Shown in pieces: positions 1-7,351 of a stretch of DNA of 18,949 nucleotides; the first letter of the stretch is position 1; each line of letters opens with the position of its first letter. A program made the position numbers and the translations under genes. The DNA is from an uncultured Candidatus Competibacteraceae bacterium (GTDB lineage Bacteria; Pseudomonadota; Gammaproteobacteria; Competibacterales; Competibacteraceae): the NCBI GenBank assembly GCA_937872125.1, contig CALMNY010000282.1:1-18949 (forward strand), in the 5' to 3' direction. The notes below the pieces were generated by a model. That model was not told where the DNA came from and searched no databases. It worked only from the letters and a program-made list of their open reading frames with translations.

Positions 1-9
1 ATGGTGTCC

Positions 10-15
10 ACCTCC
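10..15 (-). promoter_or_regulatory. Ribosome binding site for a gene starting at the left edge
   Basis: On the minus strand, right after the stop codon at 18-20, the sequence reads ACGGAGGTGGACACCAT and then the window ends. GGAGGT is a near-perfect Shine-Dalgarno sequence, 7 nt before the AT of a probable ATG whose G would be the first base outside the window. A downstream gene therefore probably starts here. In a canonical fli operon it would be fliL, but nothing of its coding sequence is visible. Confidence 0.5.
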
Positions 16-17
16 GT

Positions 18-701
18 TCACCCACCAGGACGTCCGCGGCGGGCGATCCGTTTACACGGGGGGAGGCTTGCCATGAGGAAGCGGGCCGAGCGGGGCGGCG
101 TCAAGCAGGGAAACGGCGGCGGCGGGCCCCGGGGGGGGCCGCCCCCGGGCCCCGGGCCCCGGGGGGGGTAGGAGGGCGCCGCACGGGGGGACCCGGTCAG
201 CGCCGGTCGCGCGGCGGTCAGCGCCGGGGCCTCCGGCGTCCCCGCGCCCCTCGCGACGGTCGCCTCCGGCGCATGGGGACCGGGGCGGGAGGAAGGCGCC
301 GCACGGGGTGACCCGGTCAGCGCCGGTCGCGCGGCGGTCAGCGCCGGGTCGGCGACCCCCGGCAGGGCGCGGATCGCGGGCCGCCCCGCCCCGGCGGTCG
401 GGTGCGCGGCGACCCCGGGCGCGGCTGCCGGGGCGGGGGCGGGCAGGCCCACGCCGCCCGGCGCCGCGGAGATCAGCCCGGCCGCGGCGGCACCGCTTGC
501 CGCCAGGTCGGGCGGCGGCTCGTCGGCGGGCGCCGGGCGGGCCGCCGGCCGTTCCGGCGGGTCCGCGAGCTGGCGCAGGAGGCCGGCGAACACCGTCCGC
601 GCCGCCGCGGGCGGCGCGGGGTGGGCGTCGGCGGCCGGGACGGGGCCGTCGCTCCGGCGGTCAACGGGGGCTGTCAGCGGCAGGCGGGCGAGGTTCAGCA
701 T
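18..701 (-). CDS. Proline/alanine-rich protein in fliK position (possible truncated hook-length control protein)
   Basis: A 227-residue frame starts at an ATG with GGAGAG about 9 nt upstream, 91 bp after fliI. The sequence is almost wholly Ala/Pro/Gly/Arg-rich with few recognisable blocks. Such low-complexity composition is normal for the N-terminal part of FliK, the secreted hook-length ruler, and fliK follows fliI/fliJ in many fli operons. The FliK C-terminal domain that switches export specificity (Flg_hook) is not visible. The second half carries a duplicated segment, ALTAARPALTGSPRAAPS, and two runs of eight G at 131-138 and 161-168, so the tail after about residue 178 may be out of frame. 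A strong ribosome binding site follows the stop codon directly, which argues that the frame does end here. FliK identity is inferred from position and composition only; it could also be an unrelated or degraded gene. Confidence 0.45.
   Translation of the reverse strand: MLNLARLPLTAPVDRRSDGPVPAADAHPAPPAAARTVFAGLLRQLADPPERPAARPAPADEPPPDLAASGAAAAGLISAAPGGVGLPAPAPAAAPGVAAHPTAGAGRPAIRALPGVADPALTAARPALTGSPRAAPSSRPGPHAPEATVARGAGTPEAPALTAARPALTGSPRAAPSYPPRGPGPGGGPPRGPPPPFPCLTPPRSARFLMASLPPCKRIARRGRPGG
171..228. repeat. Direct repeat copy 1 (58 bp) inside the fliK-like gene
   Basis: Positions 171-228 match 291-348 with two differences (174/294 and 189/309). The offset is exactly 120 bp, so the duplication keeps the reading frame and gives the repeated peptide ALTAARPALTGSPRAAPS. 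Confidence 0.85.
291..348. repeat. Direct repeat copy 2 (58 bp) inside the fliK-like gene
   Basis: Second copy of the 58-bp repeat starting at 171. The 62 bp between the copies are not repeated further, so this is a spaced duplication and not a tandem array. Confidence 0.85.
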
Positions 702-792
702 TTACCCAGCTCTCCAGGGGGGTGTCCGCGCCCGGCACCCGCCGCGCGCTGCCGGATTAATGCAATGATCAGGCCAGGCTGGAGCGGGGGCA

Positions 793-2259
793 TCAGGGGG
801 TACCGGGCCCGGGCGCCAACAGGGCGGCGAGTTTGGCCTGCGCGCCGGCGACGCTGTCGGCCTCCTCCACCCCCTGGCGCAAAAACGCCTCCAGGCGCGG
901 GTAATACTGCACCGCGGTGTCGAGCAACTGATCATGGCCGCGCTGGTACGCGCCGACCGCGATCAGATCCCGCGCCCGCTGGTAGCGGGAAAACAGCTGC
1001 TTGAAGGTGCGGATCTGTTCCTGCTGCGCCGCGCTGACCAGGGTGGTCATGGCGCGTGAGATCGATTGCTCGATGTCGATGGCGGGGTAATGGCCCTGAT
1101 CGGCCAGCGACCGCGTCAGGACGACATGGCCATCCAGGATCGCGCGCGCGGCATCGGCGATGGGCTCCTGTTGATCGTCGCCCTCGACCAGCACCGTGTA
1201 GAAGGCCGTGATCGAACCGCCGTCCGGCGGCCCGTTGCCCGCGCGCTCGACCAGTTCCGGCAGGCGGGCAAAGGCACTGGGCGGATAGCCGCGGGTGACC
1301 GGCGGTTCGCCGATGGCCAGGGCGATTTCCCGTTGCGCCATGGCATAGCGGGTCAGCGAGTCCATGATCAGCAGCACGTGCTGGCCCTGGTCACGGAAAT
1401 ATTCCGCGATGGTCGTCGCGTACGCCGCCGCCTGCAGGCGCAGCAGCGGGCTGTTATCGGCCGGGGCGGCAATCACCACCGCGCGGCGCAGCCCGGCCTC
1501 GCCCAGGTTGGCCTGAATGAATTCCTTCACCTCGCGGCCGCGTTCCCCGATCAGGCCGACGACAATGATCTCGGCGCTGGTGTGGCGCGCCATCATGCCG
1601 ATCAACACCGACTTGCCGACGCCGGAGCCGGCGAACAGGCCGATGCGCTGGCCGCGGCCGACGGTCAGCAGGGCGTCAATGGCGCGCACCCCGACCCCGA
1701 GGGGTTTGGCGATCGGCGCCCGCTGCAGGGGATTGAGCGGGGAGGCCTGCAGGGCGCGGCGCTCAGCGGTGACCAGGGGGCCCAGGTCATCCAGGGGGTG
1801 ACCGTCGCCCCCCAGCACCCGGCCCAGCAACGCCGGCCCGACCGGCAGCCGTTTGGCGCGCGCGCGCGGTTGATAGTGCGAGGCGGTCGCGCCCAAGCGC
1901 GGCGGGGGCGGGAGGTCATCGGCCGGGCGGACGACGGCGCCGGGCGCCAGCCCGGTGGTCGGGGTGGTCGGCATCATGTAGATCCGATCCCCGTTGAAGC
2001 CGATGACATCGGCCTCCACCCGCTCGCCATGCGGCGCGGCGATGTGGCAGGTCGCGCCGATCGGCGCCTGCAGGCCCGCCGCCTCCAGCACCAGCCCGTT
2101 GATGCGGATCAGGCGCCCGGCGACGGCGAACGGCTCCGCCTCGTGGACGCGGCGCGCGTGGTCGCGCAGATGGCGGCGCACGACGGCCAGCGCGTCCGGC
2201 ACGGGGTCGTCGCCGCGGGCCGCCGCGCCGGGCGCCCCGGGGGCGGGGGCCGGGCTCAT
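793..2259 (-). CDS. fliI: Flagellum-specific ATPase FliI
   Basis: FliI is the hexameric ATPase of the flagellar type III export apparatus, an F1-beta relative that works at the cytoplasmic base with FliH and FliJ. The 488 residues show the Walker A loop GSGVGKS at about 211-217, the GERGREV segment with the catalytic glutamate near 239, Walker B LLIMD at about 296-300 followed by [11 protein letters not shown], and [20 protein letters not shown] at about 324-343, all hallmarks of the FliI/YscN family. It is slightly longer than the roughly 440-460 residue norm because of a Pro/Ala-rich N-terminus. Its ATG overlaps the fliH stop codon as ATGA (2256-2259), implying translational coupling. No fliJ follows: only 91 bp separate its stop from the next start codon. 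Confidence 0.97.
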   Translation of the reverse strand: MSPAPAPGAPGAAARGDDPVPDALAVVRRHLRDHARRVHEAEPFAVAGRLIRINGLVLEAAGLQAPIGATCHIAAPHGERVEADVIGFNGDRIYMMPTTPTTGLAPGAVVRPADDLPPPPRLGATASHYQPRARAKRLPVGPALLGRVLGGDGHPLDDLGPLVTAERRALQASPLNPLQRAPIAKPLGVGVRAIDALLTVGRGQRIGLFAGSGVGKSVLIGMMARHTSAEIIVVGLIGERGREVKEFIQANLGEAGLRRAVVIAAPADNSPLLRLQAAAYATTIAEYFRDQGQHVLLIMDSLTRYAMAQREIALAIGEPPVTRGYPPSAFARLPELVERAGNGPPDGGSITAFYTVLVEGDDQQEPIADAARAILDGHVVLTRSLADQGHYPAIDIEQSISRAMTTLVSAAQQEQIRTFKQLFSRYQRARDLIAVGAYQRGHDQLLDTAVQYYPRLEAFLRQGVEEADSVAGAQAKLAALLAPGPGTP

Positions 2260-3077
2260 GCGTCCCCCCCCGCCGCCGGCGGCGCGGTCAGCAGGTGGTC
2301 GGGGAAGCCCCCGAGAAGCCGCGCCCAGCGGGTGGGTACGCTGGCATCGAGCTGGGTGGTGTCGGTGTCGAGGGTGCAGCCGCCGCGGCTGAGCGCCGGA
2401 TCCTCGATCAGCCGGTGGCCGGTGAGCGCCGGGTGTTCCGGCAGGTGCGCGCGCACCAGGGCGAGATCCGCGGGATGCAGATGAATCCGCGCCCGCGCCT
2501 GGGGCAACGCGGCCAGGGCGGACTGGAGCACGTCGAAAATCTGTTCCGGCCGGGTCTGCAGGGCGTGGCCCACCATCTTGCGCGCGATTTCCACGCTGAG
2601 GGCCAGCAGGTCCTCGGCGAGGGCCTGGTGCAGGGCGCCGGTCGTCGCCGCCAGGGCATCGAGCAGCGTGCGCAGGGTGGCGACCAGGGCGCCGGCCTCC
2701 TGACTGCCGGCTTCATACCCGGCCGGGCGGCCGTCCTGATAGCCGGCGGCGCGCCCATCGCGGTAACCCTCCTGGTGACCCTCCCCATAGCCCTTGGCGT
2801 AGGCCTCCCGCTGGCCGGTGGCGAAGCCTTCGGCATAGCCGGCCTGGTAGCCCTGCGTCCGCTCCGGCGGCGTCGCGGGGCCGGCCGGGGCGGCGGGCGC
2901 GGCGCTGGGCGCGGCGGCGCGGGGCGGGCGGGCGTCGGGCGCGGGGGCCGCGGGCGCGGGGGTGACCGGCGGCCGGGCGGGCGCGGCGGGGCGGGGCGCC
3001 GGGGGGCCAAAGTCCTCGGGCACCCACGCGCGCACCGGGTGGGGATCGCGGGGGCGCGGCCGGGTCAGGGGGGGCAT
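2256..3077 (-). CDS. fliH: Flagellar assembly protein FliH
   Basis: FliH binds and restrains the FliI ATPase and links it to the C ring. The 273-residue protein has a Pro/Ala-rich linker up to about residue 72, then a long run of GxxxG/AxxxG spacing at about 76-126 (for example [20 protein letters not shown]), the well-known FliH/YscL glycine-repeat helix. The C-terminal half has the expected HPADLALVR and [18 protein letters not shown] blocks that bind FliI. The start is supported by AGGAG 8 nt before the ATG. It lies 23 bp after the fliG stop and overlaps fliI by 4 bp. The proline-rich linker is longer than in enteric FliH. Confidence 0.93.
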   Translation of the reverse strand: MPPLTRPRPRDPHPVRAWVPEDFGPPAPRPAAPARPPVTPAPAAPAPDARPPRAAAPSAAPAAPAGPATPPERTQGYQAGYAEGFATGQREAYAKGYGEGHQEGYRDGRAAGYQDGRPAGYEAGSQEAGALVATLRTLLDALAATTGALHQALAEDLLALSVEIARKMVGHALQTRPEQIFDVLQSALAALPQARARIHLHPADLALVRAHLPEHPALTGHRLIEDPALSRGGCTLDTDTTQLDASVPTRWARLLGGFPDHLLTAPPAAGGDA

Positions 3078-3100
3078 GGGGCGGCTCCTAGCGCGGGCGC

Positions 3101-4174
3101 CTAGACATACTCGCCCGCGCCGGCGCTGGGCAGGGTCAGCCGGCCGTCTTCGGCGAGTTTGCGGGCGATGGCGACGATCTTGCGCTGCGCGGTTTCCACA
3201 TCCGTCAGGCGCACCGCGCCGCGCAGTTCGATCTCTTCCTTGAGGATGTCCGCGGCATCGGCGGACATGTTGCTGAAGAACCGCAGCTGGACGTCGGCCG
3301 TCGCCGCCTTGAGGGCAATGATGAGGGTGTCGGCATCGACCTGGCGGATCAGCAATTGCAGGCCGCGGTCGTCGATGCGCGCCAGGTGGTCAAACAGCAG
3401 CACCAGGCGGTCGGCCATGGCCGGATCGTAGGCCCGCACCCGGGCCAGGATCTCGGCCTCGTCCTGGTAATCGACCAGGCTGACAATGTCGGCGGCGGCG
3501 CGAATGCCCCCGGGGCCGGTGAGCTTGGGCGCCGCCCGGCTGTCCGCCAGGAGGCGGGCCAGGGCCGTGTCGAGCTCCTGCAGGGCGGCCGGGCGCACCC
3601 GGTCCAGGGTCGCCAGGCGCAGGATGACATCGCCGCGCAGGGTGCCCGGCAGGTGATGGACGATGCGCGCGGCCTGGGCAGGGTCCAGATGGGCAAAGAT
3701 GGTGGCAATGATCTGCGGGTGCTCGTTGCGGATCAGTTCCGCCGCATCCTCCGGCGCGATCCAACGCAGCTGGCGAATACTCGCCACCCCCACGTTCGGC
3801 AGGAAATGCTCGATCAGGTGCGAGGCCTGCTCGCTGCCCAGGGCGGTGGCGAACAGGTCGCGAATCTGGGTCGGATCGGCGTACACCGGCGGCCCCCCCT
3901 GCACCTGCGCCTGCAGCTCCACCAGCAGGTCGATCGCCACCGGGCGCGGCACGGTCGGCATGGCCGCCATGGCCTGGCCCAGCCGCACCTGGAGAGCGGT
4001 ATCGAGGTAGCGCAACACCGCGCCGGCGGGCTCCGGCCCCAGCGCCAGCAGCAGCATCGCCGCCTTTTCGACGCCGGTCAGGCCGGCCGGCGCGGGGGGC
4101 GCGGCGGCGGCGGGCGCGCCGCCCGGCGCCGCGGGGGATTCCGGGGTGGCCGTCGGGTTACTGGACGCTGCCAT
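3101..4174 (-). CDS. fliG: Flagellar motor switch protein FliG
   Basis: FliG forms the upper C ring, sits on FliF and takes torque from the stator. The 357 residues follow the family plan: N-terminal FliF-binding domain (LTGVEKAAMLLLALG at about 31-45), middle domain with the EHPQ motif at about 151-154 that contacts FliM, then AAADIVSLVD, the charged torque helix IDDRGLQLLIRQVD at about 267-280, and a C-terminal end RLAEDG-like segment finishing in GEYV. About 28 Ala/Pro/Ser-rich residues precede the usual N-terminus. The MFxF hinge motif seen in many FliG proteins reads LLF here, a mild change that may alter switching. It starts 3 bp after the fliF stop codon, so expression is probably coupled to fliF. 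Confidence 0.96.
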   Translation of the reverse strand: MAASSNPTATPESPAAPGGAPAAAAPPAPAGLTGVEKAAMLLLALGPEPAGAVLRYLDTALQVRLGQAMAAMPTVPRPVAIDLLVELQAQVQGGPPVYADPTQIRDLFATALGSEQASHLIEHFLPNVGVASIRQLRWIAPEDAAELIRNEHPQIIATIFAHLDPAQAARIVHHLPGTLRGDVILRLATLDRVRPAALQELDTALARLLADSRAAPKLTGPGGIRAAADIVSLVDYQDEAEILARVRAYDPAMADRLVLLFDHLARIDDRGLQLLIRQVDADTLIIALKAATADVQLRFFSNMSADAADILKEEIELRGAVRLTDVETAQRKIVAIARKLAEDGRLTLPSAGAGEYV

Positions 4175-4177
4175 TGG

Positions 4178-5821
4178 TCACTTCATCCATTCGCGAATTA
4201 CATGGGCGACCAGCCGCGGGTCGGTGCGGGCGAGTTCCCGGGCGCGGTCGAGGTGCGCCGCGTAGTCACCCGGCGCGCTGCCCTCGCCCGGGGCGCCCGG
4301 ACCCTCCCGGCGGCCGCTGAGGCTGACGCGCACGTCGTCGGCGGCTGCCGGGTCCCGCCGGCCGCTGTCCGGTCCGCGGATGGCGCGCAGCAGGGGGCGC
4401 AGCAGGGTGAAATAGGCCACCACCCCCGTCACGAGCACCATGACCCAGATGAGCAGGGTATTGATGAGTTGCAGCATCTCCTGGTCCTGCCAGAGGGGGA
4501 TCGCCGGGCCGTCTGCATTGAGGAACCGGGTGCTGGAGACGGCCAGGGTGTCGCCGCGCGCCTCCTGGATACCGACCGCTTCCGTGACCAGGTTGGCGAT
4601 GAGTTTCAGCGGGTCAACGCCGGCCGCCGGGTCCGGTGGGGGGGTGAGGGCGTCGTCATTGACCACCACCGCGACGGACAGCCGTTTGATCTGGCCCACC
4701 GGGCGCTTGGTGTGCGCGATGGTGCGGTCGACCTCGAAATTGGTGGTGGAACTGGTGCGGGTGCTCTGCTCGCCGGTGGGGGCGCCGGGGACCACCGGCG
4801 GGGTGGTGATGGGCGCGGTGGCCGGAACCGGCGGCTGGTTGGTCAAGGCCCCCGGCACGCCCTGGATGGTCGGCCCGCGCTGCTGCTCGTTGGCGAGGGT
4901 CTGACTGCGTATCGCCTGGTCCTTGTCCGGATTCGGCTTAAAGGTTTCGGCCGTCTGTTCGACCTCGCTGAAATCCACGTCCGCCGTCACCTGAGCACGG
5001 AAATGGTGGGCGCCGAACAGCGGTTCGAGCAGGTGGTTGATGCGCGCAACGTAATCGGCCTCCAGTTGCCGCACGTAGGCGATTTGCCCGGCATTCAGGC
5101 CCAGGCGGCCGCCGGGCCCGTCCGGGGCGGTCAGCAGCTCGCCGCGTTCGTTGACCAGACTGACCGCGGCCGGACTGAGTTGCGGCACGCTGGCGGAGAC
5201 GAGATGGACGATCCCGGCAATCTGGCCGGCATCGAGCGAGCGCCCCGGACGCAGGGTGATAAAGACCGAGGCGCTGGGCTTTTGGCTGTCACGCAGAAAG
5301 GCGGTGGGCCGCGGGATGGCCAGATGCACGCGCACCGCGGCGACCGCGCCCATGGCGCTGATGGTGCGCGCCAGCTCGCCCTGCAGGCTGCGCTGGTAGT
5401 TCACCTGCTCGCCGAATTGCGACAGGCCGATTTTCTGCTCATCCAGCAATTCGAAGCCGACGTGCCCGCCGCTGGGCAGGCCGCTGGCGGCGAGGCGCAG
5501 CCGGGTTTCGTGGACGGTCGTCCGCGGCACGAGAATGACCGCGCCGTCCCCCGACAGGCGATAGGGGACATTCTGCTGTTGCAGCGCGGTGATGATCGCG
5601 GCGCCGTCGCGGGCGTCCAGGTTGGAAAACAGGACGCCATACTCGGCCTCGCCGCGCCACAGCAGCAGGGCCGCGAGCAGGGCGAACACCAGGGCGCCAC
5701 CGACGGCCGCGGTGATTTTGCGCGCCGGGGACCACGTGGCCAGCCGTGCGCCCAGGGCGCTCAGGCGCGTGCGCAGGGTCGCGGCGGCTGCAGGTGGCGC
5801 GGCGGACTCAGGGTTGGGCAT
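4178..5821 (-). CDS. fliF: Flagellar MS-ring protein FliF
   Basis: FliF builds the MS ring in the inner membrane, around the export gate. From the ATG at 5821 the protein is 547 residues, close to the usual 550-570. It has a cytoplasmic N-terminus, a first membrane segment around KITAAVGGALVFALLAALLL, the periplasmic ring-building motifs (EYGVLFSNLDARDGAAI, LARTISAMGAVAAVRVHLA, PSASVFITLRPG), a second membrane segment near IWVMVLVTGVVAYFTLLRPL, and a C-terminal FliG-binding end ARTDPRLVAHVIREWMK. An upstream in-frame TTG at 5932 would add 37 Pro/Arg-rich residues with no ribosome binding site, so I prefer the ATG, although its own Shine-Dalgarno is also weak. It is the first gene of the fli operon here; fliE, often just upstream, is replaced by the end of the EPS cluster. 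Confidence 0.95.
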   Translation of the reverse strand: MPNPESAAPPAAAATLRTRLSALGARLATWSPARKITAAVGGALVFALLAALLLWRGEAEYGVLFSNLDARDGAAIITALQQQNVPYRLSGDGAVILVPRTTVHETRLRLAASGLPSGGHVGFELLDEQKIGLSQFGEQVNYQRSLQGELARTISAMGAVAAVRVHLAIPRPTAFLRDSQKPSASVFITLRPGRSLDAGQIAGIVHLVSASVPQLSPAAVSLVNERGELLTAPDGPGGRLGLNAGQIAYVRQLEADYVARINHLLEPLFGAHHFRAQVTADVDFSEVEQTAETFKPNPDKDQAIRSQTLANEQQRGPTIQGVPGALTNQPPVPATAPITTPPVVPGAPTGEQSTRTSSTTNFEVDRTIAHTKRPVGQIKRLSVAVVVNDDALTPPPDPAAGVDPLKLIANLVTEAVGIQEARGDTLAVSSTRFLNADGPAIPLWQDQEMLQLINTLLIWVMVLVTGVVAYFTLLRPLLRAIRGPDSGRRDPAAADDVRVSLSGRREGPGAPGEGSAPGDYAAHLDRARELARTDPRLVAHVIREWMK

Positions 5822-6054
5822 GCGGGGCCGGGGCGCGCGCGAGCGGCGGCGTGGCCGCGGGGGGTCCGGTGCGCCCGTCGCGGCGGGGCGGGGCGGCGTG
5901 GCACCCCGCCCGGCGGGGGTCGGGCAGGCCAAGGGCAGCGGTAGCGCGGGGCTGAATCAGGGGGTTCTCCCGGGGAACGACGCGAAGGGTGGAGCGGCGG
6001 ACGGCGCCCCGCCGCCGGCCCATCCGACGGTCGGGCGGGGACAGGGCGCGAGTG

Positions 6055-6099
6055 ATTATAGGGTGGAACCGCCGGGCGGTTTCTGACCAATTCTGTCAG
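6055..6099 (-). promoter_or_regulatory. Candidate promoter and operator of the fliF operon
   Basis: Reading on the minus strand, a perfect TATAAT lies at 6060-6055, overlapping the stop codon of the upstream gene. Exactly 20 bp upstream is GGTCAGAA (6088-6081), within CTGAC-N7-GTCAG (6083-6099), an inverted repeat. No good -35 hexamer is seen at 16-18 bp, so an activator-dependent promoter is likely. The same GGTCAGAA, 20-bp gap and -10 layout precedes the EPS operon. The transcript would start near 6048, giving a leader of about 225 nt before the fliF ATG. Confidence 0.5.
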
Positions 6100-7351
6100 C
6101 GCTACCCCCGGCCAGGCCCGGCGCGACCGGCGCGAACCGCGCGGTGGCCGCGGGCGGCGAATGGCCGGCCCGGCGGAAGCCCGTGGCGCCTAACAACAGG
6201 AAGCCGAGCCACAGATCGTCATGCCATAATTCCCCGCCATAGAGAATCATTACCGTAACGAACAGCACCGCGCTGTAGGGGCCCAGCCGCGCCCGCAGCT
6301 GGTAAAAGCGCCGCCCCAGCAGGACGAGGAACCCCAGGGTGGCGACCAGTCCCCATTCGGCCAGCAAGGTGCTGTAGCTGTTGTAGGGCTTGTTGAGGCT
6401 TGAACTGAGGGCGAAGGCATCCTGCTCGTTCACCGCGAGCAGCGCGCCGAGATAGTCATAGTGATAGTCGCTGGCAAACAGCCCCGGCAGGGTGGGCACG
6501 CCGTGCCCCGACGGCAGCAGGGCGCTGCCCCACAGGGCGGGGACGCTGGAGAACTGCCCCAGGCCGGCGCCGCGCAGCAGGGTGGCCGGTTGTTCGCGAT
6601 ACAGGGCGAGGACGGTGTCGAAGGCCAGGCGTTTCGGATGGGCGCCAAATTCGCTGGCGAGGGTGGTGTTCACCAGGTCCAGGCGCAGCAGGGCGTAGGC
6701 CAGCGGCAGGGCGATCACCAGCACCCCGGCCGCCAGCAGCAGGGGCCGGCGCCGGACCAGCAGGCTCAGGCCCGCCACGCCGGCGACAATGCCGACGATG
6801 TAACTCGGCAGGAGAAAGTTGATCAGCGCCAGCAGGCGCGCCCCGCGCCCGGGCCGGTCGCTGAGCTGTTCCGCCACCAGGCCAAAAAAGCCGATGAGGG
6901 TGACCAGTTGCGCCCCGCCCACGCCGTAGGCGCCAAAGTATTCATCCGGGAGATAGTCGCGGTAGGGGAGGCGCAGGGGAAACCCCAGGGTGAGGAGATG
7001 GTAAAAGCTGAACCCGGCCACCAGGACGTTGAGCAGCCGCACCACCTGGGTCGCCTGGGCGGCGGTGAGGCGCACCGGCGCGCCGGCCAGGAACAGCAGG
7101 GTGGGCAGGACCAGGGCTACCTCCAGCCCCAGGGCGGTGACCGAGACCCCCGGCCCCTGCAGATAGAAGGCGAGGGCGAACCACACCAGCCCTCCCACCA
7201 GCACCACCAGGGTGGCGCGGCGCAGGCGTCCTAGATCCACCAGCAGCAGGCTGGCGAGCAGGTACAGGGGATAGGTGGCCGCGCTGCGCGGCAGGGTAAG
7301 GAGCACCGCCACCAGTGCCGGCAGGAGCAGGCGGTAGCGCCAGGTAATCAT
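6056..7351 (-). CDS. O-antigen/EPS polymerase-like membrane protein (Wzy-like)
   Basis: From the ATG at 7351, which overlaps the preceding stop codon as ATGA, the protein has 431 residues. It is a polytopic membrane protein with roughly ten to twelve hydrophobic segments and a large soluble loop in the second half (about LDLVNTTLASEF to NKPYNSYSTLLAEWG), the topology of Wzy polymerases that join repeat units at the periplasmic face. The loop contains GAGLGQFSS and NSYSTLLAEWGLVA, similar in layout to the G-P-G and H-N-Y-L-E-W blocks of Wzy/WaaL proteins. It is the last gene of the EPS operon. The C-terminal tail of about 40 residues is non-hydrophobic, and its DNA includes the CTGAC element and the -10 of the fliF promoter. 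Wzy function is inferred from topology and context; sequence alone does not separate polymerase from ligase. Confidence 0.75.
   Translation of the reverse strand: MITWRYRLLLPALVAVLLTLPRSAATYPLYLLASLLLVDLGRLRRATLVVLVGGLVWFALAFYLQGPGVSVTALGLEVALVLPTLLFLAGAPVRLTAAQATQVVRLLNVLVAGFSFYHLLTLGFPLRLPYRDYLPDEYFGAYGVGGAQLVTLIGFFGLVAEQLSDRPGRGARLLALINFLLPSYIVGIVAGVAGLSLLVRRRPLLLAAGVLVIALPLAYALLRLDLVNTTLASEFGAHPKRLAFDTVLALYREQPATLLRGAGLGQFSSVPALWGSALLPSGHGVPTLPGLFASDYHYDYLGALLAVNEQDAFALSSSLNKPYNSYSTLLAEWGLVATLGFLVLLGRRFYQLRARLGPYSAVLFVTVMILYGGELWHDDLWLGFLLLGATGFRRAGHSPPAATARFAPVAPGLAGGSADRIGQKPPGGSTL
6080..6095. repeat. 16-bp direct repeat, left copy, at the EPS/flagella border
   Basis: TTTCTGACCAATTCTG on the plus strand is identical to 18145-18160, about 12 kb away at the other border of the EPS cluster. 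Its neighbour on the left is CCGGGCGGTTTC, while the right copy is followed by CCGGCGGTTTC, so the two modules occur in swapped order. Confidence 0.9.

Noticed and set aside
702..935. Minus-strand 77-codon frame as a possible fliJ
   Set aside because: It lies mostly in the fliI gene out of frame, is Arg/Pro/Trp-rich and lacks the coiled-coil pattern and length of FliJ.
5822..5932. TTG start at 5932 for fliF
   Set aside because: It adds 37 Pro/Arg-rich residues without a ribosome binding site, and the ATG at 5821 gives the normal FliF length.
3356..5944. Long plus-strand open frame of 862 codons
   Set aside because: It is antisense to fliG and fliF; composition is typical of a high-GC shadow frame, and both minus-strand genes have strong family motifs.
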